Shown here piece after piece: positions 19,200-29,160 of a stretch of 64,000 nucleotides of DNA. The notes under the pieces were generated by a model. The model did no database searches. It was not told the DNA's origin and saw only the letters and a program-made list of their open reading frames with translations. Origin of the DNA: Leishmania donovani (lineage: Eukaryota; Euglenozoa; Kinetoplastea; Trypanosomatida; Trypanosomatidae); assembly GCF_000227135.1 (NCBI RefSeq), contig NC_018232.1, forward strand, positions 249,324-313,323. The letters run 5' to 3'. The first letter of the stretch is position 1. Every line of letters starts with the position of its first letter. The translations under genes were made by a program, and so were the position numbers.

Positions 19200-21425
19200 A
19201 TGTCGACATCGGACTCGTCTGTGCTGAAGAAGCAGCGCGCAAGGATCGCCTGGCTGGAGGCGTCCCTGGATACGAGCATTGTCGCCTACGAGTCTCACCG
19301 CAACGCGCTCGAAAACGTCTACGCGTATCTGGCGAAGTGGCAGCAGTCGCCTGGCGAGGGGTGCATCCACATTAGCCCAGCAGCGTTAAGTGAGCTGCTG
19401 AACGACATCGACGATGTGCTGGAGCAGTGCGCGCTTCGGCTGCAGCCCATAGACGGCGCAACGCCAGCCGCAGATTCGCCGACGGAGCAAGCACACTCGG
19501 AACACTGCTTCAGGGGCGCGCATCTCTATCCTGACAACGCCCGCGGAACGCTTCGGAACAAGGCAGTGCCCGCCCCACCACAGCAGCAGCCCCAGATGAC
19601 CTCGCGGTCTGTCTCGGAGCTGTCGAGGGGGAGCCGCCCACGCGGGGCAGAGGACGATCTGCATGAGGCATCGACGGCGACGACGGAGAGCAGGCAGCAC
19701 CAACAGCCGAAGCCGGTGTTGCAGTACCGCCCGCTGTCATCGTCACGCTCCCGCACGTCGTCTGTGCTACCGGCGATGAACGAGAGAGAGGCTGCAGCAG
19801 TGCAGCCCGTGTACACGACGAGCGCCGACTCAACGCCGCCGCCGTCGCAGGCGGTGGCCGGCTCGTGGAAGCCTCAGCCGAGGCCTCGCGCGCAGCCTCG
19901 CGACCGGATGGGTGTGGCACTGACGCCGTGGCCCATCATGGACGACAGACAGCAGCCAAGTGGCACCGCAGCCGGTCCGGTAGATCGCACTCGAAGTGAC
20001 CCGACGCCGCCGTCGGCCCGCCTGCGAGCGGAGGAGAACCACGATGAGCTGCCCGCACCGCAGTACAGCTCTTACAAGAGAACCGGGCGTCCGCTACTGC
20101 CCTCGCCGGAGCGGCGCGCGGCCGCGGAAGAGCTCGCGGAACTCGCGGCGGCCGAGGAGGAAGCAAAGGCGAGTAGCGCATACCAGCAGTCTTTCGGCGG
20201 GTGCAGCCACAGCCGCGAGAGCGAACGCAACTGTGTCAGCGCCGGGCATCGCTGGCCTTCCCCTTCCTCCTCGCTGACGTCGGCGTCGCATCAGCTGCCG
20301 CCCCCACCGCCTCTGCAGGGGGAACAACACGGCCAAAGTTACTGGAGCGAGGAGCAAGACATCCCATATCGTCGGGGCTCCTCGGCAGCTGGCGAGCACC
20401 GCAGCAGCAACACGGGCGCCGGCAGCCACGTCGGCTCGGGCCGCTCTGGCCTGTCTGAGGAGGGCCCATACGCTGGCATTGCACCAGCAGCCGCGAGTGG
20501 GCACCGGGCGGCGGCGGCGGTCACCTCCCACCACTCGCACCCGGCGCCGTCGCACCAGCAAAGCAGCGCCGGTGGTCGTGCTCTCAGTCGGACATCCAGC
20601 ACCCTCAGGGGCAGTCCCTCGGATGCCGCGGTGGCAGCCCTGGAGTCGCTATCTTACGCGTCGTCCTGTGCCCCGCACCGTCCTGGCCAACCACGCGGCG
20701 GCGCAGCCGGAGCAGCAGCAATGTACGCAGGCCATCCCGTGGAGGCGTCGCAGGCAGGCAGCCTTGGTCTTGTCTACACTCCCAGTGTGACGCCACAGCG
20801 GGACTCGGACAACGGGGCGGCGGTAACGGCCCCGCAGCAGCTCAGTGAGCGCCGCCGCCTGCGCACTTACAGCCAGCGGCCCATCGCCCCGAAAACGAAC
20901 GACAGCAGCCAGGTCGAGTCCACCGTGTATCATCGTCGTACGTTGTCGCCGTCTGCAGGCCGGAAGCCTTTGCGGGCCGACTCGCCAGAGACGCTGCGCT
21001 TTATGGAAAGGGAAGACGCCTTCCTCGAGAAGCAGCGGCAAAAGTTGCTGGGGGAGGAGCACCGCGACCCTCTCCAACCGCAAAACAACGCTGGCGCCAC
21101 GCTTTACATCACGGCTAATCCTGGTGGTCAGCCCGTCGCGAACGGCGGCAAGGCTGGCAAGGAGGCGGCGCCGGAAATGACGGCCGTCGAGGAGCAGCTC
21201 ATCGCCGAGCACACGATCTTGCGCACGCAGCTCGAAAAGATGCAGATGGAGATGTCCATTGCGGTCGCGCGACACCGTGAGCGCGGAAACGAGCAGCGCT
21301 ACACGCAGCTGAACACGCGCATGAAGCGCGTGATGAAGGACTTGGACAGGGTAGAGTGGGAGCTGCGCGTCGTGCGCAATATTGATCGCCAGTCCCGCTC
21401 ACAGTCTCCCGCGAGCGGCATATAG
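19200..21425 (+). CDS. Hypothetical protein with N-terminal helical region and C-terminal coiled coil
   Basis: I do not recognise the family. The protein has 741 residues. Residues about 8-85 are helical and non-repetitive (LKKQRARIAWLEASLDTSIV and onward, then LSELLNDIDDVLEQC). The middle 550 residues are Ser/Pro/Gln/Ala-rich and look disordered. Residues about 664-728 form a charged helical segment, EEQLIAEHTILRTQLEKMQM and onward, with heptad-like spacing, followed by a short Arg/Ser tail. A protein with two structured ends joined by a disordered linker could be a scaffold or a cytoskeletal component, but that is inference. The start was chosen because the ATG is the first one after the splice acceptor, although the frame is open for another 134 codons upstream. 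Confidence 0.78.
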   Translation: MSTSDSSVLKKQRARIAWLEASLDTSIVAYESHRNALENVYAYLAKWQQSPGEGCIHISPAALSELLNDIDDVLEQCALRLQPIDGATPAADSPTEQAHSEHCFRGAHLYPDNARGTLRNKAVPAPPQQQPQMTSRSVSELSRGSRPRGAEDDLHEASTATTESRQHQQPKPVLQYRPLSSSRSRTSSVLPAMNEREAAAVQPVYTTSADSTPPPSQAVAGSWKPQPRPRAQPRDRMGVALTPWPIMDDRQQPSGTAAGPVDRTRSDPTPPSARLRAEENHDELPAPQYSSYKRTGRPLLPSPERRAAAEELAELAAAEEEAKASSAYQQSFGGCSHSRESERNCVSAGHRWPSPSSSLTSASHQLPPPPPLQGEQHGQSYWSEEQDIPYRRGSSAAGEHRSSNTGAGSHVGSGRSGLSEEGPYAGIAPAAASGHRAAAAVTSHHSHPAPSHQQSSAGGRALSRTSSTLRGSPSDAAVAALESLSYASSCAPHRPGQPRGGAAGAAAMYAGHPVEASQAGSLGLVYTPSVTPQRDSDNGAAVTAPQQLSERRRLRTYSQRPIAPKTNDSSQVESTVYHRRTLSPSAGRKPLRADSPETLRFMEREDAFLEKQRQKLLGEEHRDPLQPQNNAGATLYITANPGGQPVANGGKAGKEAAPEMTAVEEQLIAEHTILRTQLEKMQMEMSIAVARHRERGNEQRYTQLNTRMKRVMKDLDRVEWELRVVRNIDRQSRSQSPASGI

Positions 21426-22207
21426 AGCCGCAGCTGGGACGCTTGGTGCCGAACGCACCGGCACCGGTAACCGCTGGGAGAAGGCGAAGGGCGGGCAGAG
21501 CCGTGAAGGCGGGTATGATGCTTCTGATGGGGAGGGTGTGGACCGAGTACGGCGACGATGGTGACCGGCACTGATGCATTATGTGTTATGTGTGTGGGTG
21601 TGCACCTTTTTGTCTGCCTCTCTCCCGCTCTCCGCGCATGGGACGCGCGCCTGCGGGCTGAAGGAGCGGGAGGAGGGGGGGTTACTCACCAGCTCCAGGG
21701 ACAGCACGTCACATGACATCATACACGCCCGCAGTGAAGTCTCTCTGTGTGCCTCGTACTCTTTTCCAGCCTTGCTGCTGCTGCTGCTGTTTCTCCAAGA
21801 GCGCCCTTTCTCAGGCATGACCCCTTTCTGCACGCCGCATACCCACGCGTCGCCCTGGCCATTGCCGTTGATCGGTGGGGTTGTCGTGTCTCCTCCTCTC
21901 CGCGCCCACCACCGCCAACGCTCTCTCTGCTGCTCCCGCCCATTGGCATTACTATTATTTCTGCTTGCCTTTCTCTCTCACTTGCCCCCCTCCCGTGTGT
22001 GTGTGTTCGTCTGCGTTTGGGTGTCTTGCGCGTGCGCGCCAAGTCACCGCCTTCCTCATCATCTCCTATGCTGATGTTCACCACACTCGCCCACACACAC
22101 GAATGCAGGTTCCTCCTCCTCTTCTCCATCTCTCCTCGTCTTCCGCTTGATCTCCTCTCGAAACATCGTCGCTGCTTTTCAGTTGTACTCCTCTTCCTCC
22201 CTATACA

Positions 22208-22209
22208 TC

Positions 22210-22243
<34 letters not shown>
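22208..22243. repeat. Compound (AT)n(TG)n microsatellite
   Basis: About 11 AT units run directly into about 7 TG units, followed by more degenerate GT-rich sequence. Confidence 0.88.
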
Positions 22244-22621
22244 ATGCATGTGTCTGTATGTGTACGTCTGTGTGTCTGTGCGTGTGCGTGGATCTTGTTA
22301 CTGTCTTCTCTTGCTAGCGCTGTCCCCTCCCCTTCCCTCGTCTCTGTTCATGCGTGCGTGTGCGTGACTCGGTGCAAGTCTGCTTGTGCTGGTGTGCACG
22401 GGTCAGCATGCGCGCGCACGCGCGTTCGTTTCTGTCCTCCTGTACGCTTCTGTTTGCAACCTTTAAACCAGATCGACGCACGCCCTCCACCCCTACCCCA
22501 TTTCACGCCCCACCCCTCTACTTGGACAGCTTTCGCTGCCTCTCACCGCCACCACCACACCTTTCCTTCAAGCGACGGGAGTGCCAGACGCTAGTGCTGC
22601 TGCTGCTGGTGGTAATGGCAA

Positions 22622-22655
22622 CGCCACACGCGGGGCAGACCTCCTGCGTGTGGCG
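22622..22655. repeat. Short perfect hairpin, 10-bp arms
   Basis: CGCCACACGC at 22622-22631 is the reverse complement of GCGTGTGGCG at 22646-22655, with a 14-nt loop. It lies in the region between the coiled-coil protein gene and VTA1. Its role is unknown and it could be chance. Confidence 0.7.
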
Positions 22656-23210
22656 AGGTCATCCTGGCAGGAAAGGCGCGCTCTCCCTCGCCCCTCATCG
22701 CCCTTCGCGCTTTTCGCGCTGGTGAGCAAGGGATTATCAAAGGACATGATCCGCATCGGTTTTGTTCGTCGCCACGGCCTCGCCTCGAACCTCATCGTCG
22801 CCGTCAGGGTCTCTCTCTTCTTCCCTCCCTCTCTTCCGCACGGCTCTTCGCGCGACTTTTCACCGTCCTCACGCAACTGCACTGCACCCACAATCCTCCA
22901 TCGCCCACGCTTTATGCCCCCCCCTCCCACGCCCACCCATCCTCAGCTCGCAGCCACGTTGGCTCTCCCGCTATCACCTGCCTCCTCCTTCGCCCGTCCT
23001 GCTCTCTCTTCTGCTTAGCGCTGCGCCTTCCCGTTCGTTCTTCATACATTATTTGCTTGTTGCCCTCCCCTCATCCACGGCAACCGCACTGGTCCATCAC
23101 CACCATCACCGTCGTCGTCGTTCACCCGAAGCGGAAGCAGCACTCGGTCTCTCCCGTTCCACGCACTCGGCCCTCTCTGCCCCTCCCCCCTCTCCCCCCT
23201 CCCCCGGTGT

Positions 23211-23212
23211 AG
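23211..23212 (+). promoter_or_regulatory. Predicted trans-splice acceptor AG for VTA1
   Basis: A dense C/T tract at 23171-23206 is followed by GGTGTAG. The next ATG is 23321, giving a leader of about 108 nt with no upstream ATG. Confidence 0.65.
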
Positions 23213-23320
23213 CCATCAAGGCGTGACGGAGAGCGGCGCGTATCTGACCCCTGACCTTGTCCCGTGGCTCAGGCCTGGAAAGACCGACACGCGTGCGCAC
23301 AGTCGTGTGTGCTGATCAAA

Positions 23321-24415
23321 ATGATGTCCTCTGCAAGTCTCCTGGAGAAGGTGCCCCAGCCATGGGCGGCGCTGGTGCGGCCATTCCTGCAGCGCTCGCA
23401 CGAGTTCGAAGACAAGGAGCCGCTCGTGGCGTACTACCTGCGCACGCACGTCGCCTTCCTGTGCATGCGGCAGCGGAGCAAGGAAGACAAGGAAGGCACT
23501 GCCTTCCTCATGACCCTGCTGGACGCGCTGGAGGCGAGCAAGGCGCGCCTCGGTACGCAGCTGCAAGGCGTTGATGGGCGGACGGTGCTCACCAAGTTTG
23601 CGCTCATGCTCTTCGCCCGCGCCGATGACGCGGAGCGGACCGGGAACGCGTCCATGGCGATTGTGCGCCTCTTCTACACCGCGTCCGTGCTGTTCGAGGC
23701 GACGGCGCAGTTCACCGACGACGGCGCCATGGACTCCGTTGCGGCACAGAAAAGCAAGTACGCCAAGTACATCGCCACCCGCATGAAGAAGGCACTCGAC
23801 AAGAATGAACCTTACGTGAGCCCCAACAAGCTGGAGGCTGCGGACGACGATGCGGCGGGCGGTGTCGGCAGCGTGAATGGCGCGGCCCAGACGAACACGT
23901 TCACGACGGCGCCGGCGAGCTGCTTCATGCAGCCGGCATCGCAGCCCACGTCCGTCTCCAACCGGGCGCCAGCGCCAAGCACCGCGCACGAAAACTTACC
24001 TGCTCCACCGTATACGCCTCCACCGGCGACGCAGAAGCTTGACACACCGCCGCCACCGTACACACAGGACGCCGACACTCAGGGACGAAGCAAGACACCA
24101 GTGCAGCCGTCCCTCATGAATAACATGTACGCGCCACCGCAGCCTCAGCACCCATCACAGCAGCAGCAGCGGCTCTCCACCAGCTCGGCGGTGCCGAGCC
24201 TCCCGCCGCAGTCATCCTCCGCGCAGCAGCGGTACGCGGCTTCGCCGAGCGCCAGCGGCGGCGTCGGTGCGACCGGATTCAAGCCCTCTGTGGACCAGAT
24301 GATCGACGCCCAGAAATTGGCCAGCCAGGCAGTGAGTGCGCTGCAGTTCTATGATTACGAAAATGCGAAGCAGCAACTGGTGGCGTCGCTGCGGGTGCTG
24401 AACGGGGTCCAGTGA
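23321..24415 (+). CDS. VTA1: VTA1-like ESCRT-associated protein (LIP5 homologue)
   Basis: Homologue of Vta1/LIP5, the cofactor that stimulates the AAA-ATPase Vps4 and so the disassembly of ESCRT-III on endosomes. The protein has 364 residues, close to the usual length of about 300-330. The N-terminal MIT-like helical domain covers about residues 8-165 and includes VPQPWAALVRPFLQRSHEFE, EPLVAYYLRTHVAF and IVRLFYTASVLFEATAQF, all hallmarks of the family. A Pro/Gln-rich linker follows. The C-terminal Vps4-binding domain is about residues 324-363: QMIDAQKLASQAVSALQFYD, then YENAKQQLVASLRVLNG. Two adjacent ATGs (23321 and 23324) make the start slightly ambiguous. The GTG codons upstream in frame are not credible starts in this group. 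It acts in the cytosol and on multivesicular bodies. Confidence 0.9.
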   Translation: MMSSASLLEKVPQPWAALVRPFLQRSHEFEDKEPLVAYYLRTHVAFLCMRQRSKEDKEGTAFLMTLLDALEASKARLGTQLQGVDGRTVLTKFALMLFARADDAERTGNASMAIVRLFYTASVLFEATAQFTDDGAMDSVAAQKSKYAKYIATRMKKALDKNEPYVSPNKLEAADDDAAGGVGSVNGAAQTNTFTTAPASCFMQPASQPTSVSNRAPAPSTAHENLPAPPYTPPPATQKLDTPPPPYTQDADTQGRSKTPVQPSLMNNMYAPPQPQHPSQQQQRLSTSSAVPSLPPQSSSAQQRYAASPSASGGVGATGFKPSVDQMIDAQKLASQAVSALQFYDYENAKQQLVASLRVLNGVQ

Positions 24416-25619
24416 TGGCGACGACGATGGTCATCCTCAAGATGGCGGTGCTTCGCTCTGCAGGATGAAGCTGGTGGAGCACGAAAGGAAAGAAAGCAAG
24501 TGCGAAACGGCAGATGCGAGGGTATGGAGGATCACACGGCCTGAAGAGCCCCTACGCAGTGTAGCCGACACTCTCCCACGCAGCTTCTCCCTACTCCACA
24601 TCGTGTGCCCTCTTTTCGTCTGCTGTGGCCGTATCCCGGCAGCGTGGCGCGCCTACATGTACGCGCGCACTCGTTCTTGTGGGTGTGGAGGTGATGTTGC
24701 TCACCTGGCAGACGAAAGGAAACACGACAGGGGAGAGAGAGGGGGGAGGCGGGCGGCGGCGACGCGGATGGCGTGTGCATGTGTCTGCGCCCTCGCTGTC
24801 CCCGTCCTGGTGTTGCATCCATTCTCGCGTTACTAGTGTTCCAATGGCGTGTCCATGGACTTCGCATTCGCTTCTATTTTGGTTGTTGTTGACGGAGATG
24901 TGTCCAAGTAGGTGAGTCGGTGGGTAGGCGCGTACTAGGCCGGGTGCCGGTGCGTGAAAGCCCGCTGGCATCTCGAGAATATCCCTCTCCCGCTCTGGCT
25001 TTCCCAGCACCACCGCCACACAAACACATACGCTTCTCTTCTTCATCGCCCCTCTGGCGAGTCGTTCGCCCGCGTGCATAGGCCCGGCGTGCGTGTGTGG
25101 TGCGTGCATCACCAAGGTGTGTCACGGGCGCGCGACTCCACGGACCACAACAAAAGTGTTTACGCTCGTGCCTTCAGTGGCACGGATAATAGCAACGGAT
25201 AAGAGACGTCCTGTCCGCCCACCTGCTTAGGGCGTGTGCCACCCGTATGGGCGCCAAGCCCAAGGCAGGCGCCGGTGCACGCCGACACAAGCTGCGAAAA
25301 GGGGCGCGGCGCCGTTCCAGCCCATGGCACCTCCCCTCGTCTTTCGCTGATACCCATCGTGCTCCCTCCCCCCGCCTCTGCCTCTGCCTCTGCCTCTCGC
25401 GATCTGTGCACCGTCCTCCACACGCAAGCATCTGTGCAACGCCGCATACGCAAGCAAACAAGTCTAACAACAGAGACACGGTACAGCGCCGGCTGAGGCG
25501 ATCACCATCACAGCCGAGTGGAAGCGGCGCAGAGAAGGCGTTGCGCTCCCACACGCCCGCACGCGTGCAGAGGGTTCAGCTCAAGTGGAAGGGAGGGACA
25601 AGCGTCCAACGGCATCGTC
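24416..25619 (+). other. Intergenic region
   Basis: No gene seen. It contains GA-rich patches near 24730-24760 and a (GCCTCT)4 hexanucleotide repeat at about 25374-25398 that forms part of the pyrimidine tract upstream of TYW1. Confidence 0.6.
25427..25428 (+). promoter_or_regulatory. Predicted trans-splice acceptor AG for TYW1
   Basis: A pyrimidine-rich stretch at 25362-25420, including the GCCTCT repeat, is followed by AG at 25427-25428. No ATG lies between this site and 25620. Confidence 0.45.
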
Positions 25620-28091
25620 ATGATAACCTTTTTGCTTCAGCTTTTCGCCAGCCTTGGGCTGCCGCTCGTGGCGTTTCTTCTCTACAGCCATCTCGCCGAC
25701 TCAGTCCACACACGCGGCAACGTCGCTGGAGGCGATGCTGGCGCCGTGGACGACGCCATCATCTTCAGCCAACGGGTGCGGGCGGAGCTGGAGCAGCTCG
25801 ATGTGGCCTCCGCGCCTCCCTCAGCAGCGCCGGCGCAGTCTCCGCCGCCGGCACGCATGACGCCCTCACCGGCAGTGGCGGTGCCACCAGCCCCCGTGGC
25901 AGCTGAGATCTTGATTGCCTACGCAACGCAGTCGAAGAACTCGCTGGCGCTGGCGCACAAACTGTTCTCACTCATCACGGCACAGCTGCAGACAGCACCG
26001 CCGGCAGCAGCTGAAGATGTCATCTGCCCGCTCGTGCGGGTGATGGAGATGCGTGAAGAAGTAGGCATCAAGAACGTGTGCCGCGTCGACACGCTGCTGG
26101 AGCAGAACCAGTACGCACTCATCATCTTCATCGCCAGTACGTATACGGACGGCGTCGCGCCGCCGCGGTCGCAGGCGTTCGAGGCGATGCTGAAAGACGC
26201 CTTCGAGGACCACCGTATCCCGCGCAACACTCTCGGCCGCAAGCGCTTCGCCGTCTTCGGTCTCGGTGACATCGCATACGGCGAGGAGCGCTTTAACGCC
26301 TTCGCCAAGAACCTGCACGAGTGGTGCCGCGGCCTCGGCGCACCGCCGTTCGTGGTCCCGCCGGTGTACGCGACGGAGGCGAAGACGCAGTCGCTCTTCC
26401 GCATCTTCTCCACGGCGCTGCTGAAGTGGGTGAGTCGCGCCACCTTCCACACGGACGGCACGGTGACCGTCAAGAAGAAGTCCGAGATGGTAGCGACCAG
26501 TCCTGCGGCTGCCAGTGCCACGGAAGCGCGCAGCTGCAAGGGTGGTAGCGCCACCCTCGCGACAGCGAACACCTCCATCATCTCCGCCGCGGCAGGGGGC
26601 ACGTGCGGGAAGGAGGGTGGACCTTGTGCGTGCCAGCAGTCGTCGCAGCAGCTCTGCGGCAGCAGAGCCGGTGGAGACGGCGATGATGGCTGCGCGTGCC
26701 GCAAGGCAGACACGATTGCCGACGGCGTTGCCGTCAGCAAGAGCGACGACGATGACGACGACAGCAACGCGGAAAACGACGGCATGGACGATGTTGAGGA
26801 CCTTGTGTGGGACGGCACCGACGACGTCGACTTCGACCTCAGCAAGGACCCGAGCGAGCTGCCCGAGCTGCTCTACCCGAAGCTGCGCCAGAACCTGGAG
26901 AAGCAAGGGTACCGCCTCGTCGGCTCCCACTCGGGCGTGAAACTGTGCCGGTGGACCAAGTCGATGCTGCGTGGTCGGGGCGGGTGCTACAAGCACACCT
27001 TCTACAACATCAACTCCTCCCAGTGTATGGAGATGACGCCGAGCCTGGCGTGTGCGAACAAGTGCGTTTTTTGTTGGCGCCATCACACGAACCCCATCTC
27101 GCGCCACTTTCGATGGAAGCAGGACCCGCCGGAGCTGCTCATCGCGCAAGGGATGGCAGGACACTACCAGATGATCAAGCAGATGCGCGGTGTCCCGGGC
27201 GTGACACCGGAGCGGCTGGCCATGGCCATGCAGATCCGCCACTGCGCCCTCTCCCTCGTGGGTGAGCCCATCATGTACCCGCAGATCAACGGCTTCTGTG
27301 AGCTGCTGCACCAGCACCGTATCTCCTCCTTCATGGTGACGAACGCGCAGTTCCCGGAGCAGCTGCGGAACTTGAAGCCGGTCGTGCAGCTGTACCTTTC
27401 CATCGACGCCCCAACACCCGAGGAGCTGAAGCGGATCGATCGGCCGCTCTTCGAGGACTACTGGGATCGCTGCCTCAGCTGCGTGAAGGAGCTGGCGAGG
27501 AAGCAGCAGCGCACCGTGTTCCGGCTGACGCTGGTGAACCAGTACAACACTGAGAACGTGAAGGCGTACGCGGACCTTGTCGAGATGGGGCAGCCTGACT
27601 TCATTGAGGTGAAGGGCGTCACGTACTGCGGCACAAGCAGCAACAGCACGCTGAACATGAAAGACAACGTGCCGCGGCATGACGAAGTGGTCGGCTTCTG
27701 CAAGGCGCTCTGCGCCGAGATGGCGAGCCGGCACCCACACTACCGCACCCCGCAGATGGACAAGGAAGAGGAAGGCGGCGGCGACGTGATTGTCATCCCG
27801 GCCGAGGAGCGCAACCGCCCATACCACGTAGCGTGCGAGCACGAGCACAGCTGCTGCGTCCTCATCGCACTCGACAAGTTCTTCTTCGATGGTCACTGGC
27901 ACACCTGGATCGACTACGAGCGCTTCTACGACCTGGTTGAGTCGGGGCGCACGGACTTCACCTCGCTAGACTACGCCGCCGTGACGCCGACCTGGGCCAC
28001 GTACAACTCAAAGGAGAAGGGCTTTGACCCCGAACAGACACGCGTGGTGCGCAAGAACGCGCGACCGACAACAGTGACGGCCAGCTGCTAG
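25620..28091 (+). CDS. TYW1: TYW1, S-adenosylmethionine-dependent tRNA 4-demethylwyosine synthase
   Basis: Catalyses the radical-SAM step that builds the tricyclic core of wybutosine at position 37 of tRNA-Phe from N1-methylguanosine and pyruvate. It has 823 residues in the eukaryotic two-domain arrangement. An N-terminal hydrophobic segment (residues 1-23, MITFLLQLFASLGLPLVAFL) suggests a membrane anchor. A flavodoxin-like FMN domain begins near residue 96 with EILIAYATQSKNSLALAHKL and includes GVAPPRSQAFEAML and FAVFGLGDIAYGEERF. A Cys-rich then Asp-rich linker follows. The radical-SAM domain has the CX3CX2C iron-sulfur motif CANKCVFC with Cys478, Cys482 and Cys485, then WRHHTNP and LSLVGEPIMYPQI. 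The C-terminal part ends with the expected HWHTWIDYERF region. The start is the first ATG after the splice acceptor. Identification is firm. Confidence 0.96.
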   Translation: MITFLLQLFASLGLPLVAFLLYSHLADSVHTRGNVAGGDAGAVDDAIIFSQRVRAELEQLDVASAPPSAAPAQSPPPARMTPSPAVAVPPAPVAAEILIAYATQSKNSLALAHKLFSLITAQLQTAPPAAAEDVICPLVRVMEMREEVGIKNVCRVDTLLEQNQYALIIFIASTYTDGVAPPRSQAFEAMLKDAFEDHRIPRNTLGRKRFAVFGLGDIAYGEERFNAFAKNLHEWCRGLGAPPFVVPPVYATEAKTQSLFRIFSTALLKWVSRATFHTDGTVTVKKKSEMVATSPAAASATEARSCKGGSATLATANTSIISAAAGGTCGKEGGPCACQQSSQQLCGSRAGGDGDDGCACRKADTIADGVAVSKSDDDDDDSNAENDGMDDVEDLVWDGTDDVDFDLSKDPSELPELLYPKLRQNLEKQGYRLVGSHSGVKLCRWTKSMLRGRGGCYKHTFYNINSSQCMEMTPSLACANKCVFCWRHHTNPISRHFRWKQDPPELLIAQGMAGHYQMIKQMRGVPGVTPERLAMAMQIRHCALSLVGEPIMYPQINGFCELLHQHRISSFMVTNAQFPEQLRNLKPVVQLYLSIDAPTPEELKRIDRPLFEDYWDRCLSCVKELARKQQRTVFRLTLVNQYNTENVKAYADLVEMGQPDFIEVKGVTYCGTSSNSTLNMKDNVPRHDEVVGFCKALCAEMASRHPHYRTPQMDKEEEGGGDVIVIPAEERNRPYHVACEHEHSCCVLIALDKFFFDGHWHTWIDYERFYDLVESGRTDFTSLDYAAVTPTWATYNSKEKGFDPEQTRVVRKNARPTTVTASC

Positions 28092-29160
28092 TCGCGCAGG
28101 CTGCAGCAGAGCTGGCGTATAACGATCGTGGACGCGCATGATGCGGGCACGTGAGGACGGTGCCTTTCCTGCACACTTGCCTCAGTGCCCTTGCCTGTCT
28201 GACGCTTCGCCTAAGTCCTTAATTCGATGAGCGTGCCCTCGTGCACCTTTGCTAAACACGCAGCGCGAGGCGTCGCAGGATGCCCGCGCACCTGCTCATC
28301 GCTCGAGCGCGCGCCACTGTCCGATACGGTCCGCCAAAGGGAAAGCGTCGTGGAGGTCGAGGAAGAGGGGGAGGGGGAAGGGTTTAAGAAGAGCTGCGGC
28401 GCGTCTCTTCCAACGGTCGTGTCGGATGAGGCGGCTGTGGCTGCAACACTTCGCTCATGTAAATCGCGCCTCTCCCCTCCCTATCGCTCTGCATCTTTCG
28501 CCGCCTCGAGCGGGGCGGAGCACGCGCGTGTGCCGGGCTGCGTGAGTGTGTGTGTGTGTGGGGGGAGAGGGGTTGCTCAGCCTTGCACTCTTTTCCCCTC
28601 CGCCCTGCCTCCCATGGCGCACACCCATCTTCACGTGCGCGCACGCTGCTGATCTTCTCCGCTTTCGCGCGGGTGTGCCGGTCGATCTCTCTCGCTCTCG
28701 CTTGGCTCGCGTACAAGGAGCCCGATGCACCCATGCGCAGTGGCCCTTGGACTCGGTGCCTTGTTGCTGTTGGGCACATCTTTTCCCCACCCCAACCACG
28801 CACGCATGTACGTACGCCCCAACCACGCGCGATTGCGTTGTGTACCCATCGATGCACCCTCTTGTCGCCATATCTGCACGGCCGGATGTCGTCATCACGC
28901 CGACCGCACGCACATGAGGCCCATCGTATATATAATATATATATATATCATATACGTATGTATGTATCTCCTCTGGTGACCCCGTCATCATCATCTTCTC
29001 CGCCTCTTGCCTTCGCCCCGCTTCGCCCGTGTCGTCGTCGTTGGTGTCTGACAGCGCCCCATCCGCACCGTCACCGCCCGTGACACACTTGAGGGTTGTG
29101 TGCCCAACCCCCCCCCCACACACACACCACACCACCCACTCGCGGTGTTCCACGGCAGAA
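28092..29160 (+). other. Intergenic region
   Basis: No gene seen. It holds GT and G runs at 28548-28568, a TA-rich partly palindromic stretch at about 28926-28965, and C and CA runs at 29105-29125. Confidence 0.6.
29053..29054 (+). promoter_or_regulatory. Predicted trans-splice acceptor AG for the kinesin gene
   Basis: The C/T-rich stretch 28990-29030 is followed by GTCTGACAG. No ATG lies between it and 29161. Another AG sits only 2 nt before the ATG (29157-29158). Confidence 0.5.

Larger units (their letters stand above)
21426..23320 (+). other. Intergenic region
   Basis: No gene seen. It holds a (TA)n-(TG)n compound microsatellite at 22208-22243, several pyrimidine tracts, and a small hairpin at 22622-22655. 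Confidence 0.6.

Noticed and set aside
25968..27902. 644-codon ORF on the minus strand opposite TYW1
   Set aside because: It overlaps a firmly identified enzyme. High GC at third positions leaves the antisense frame free of stops, and its translation has no recognisable domain.
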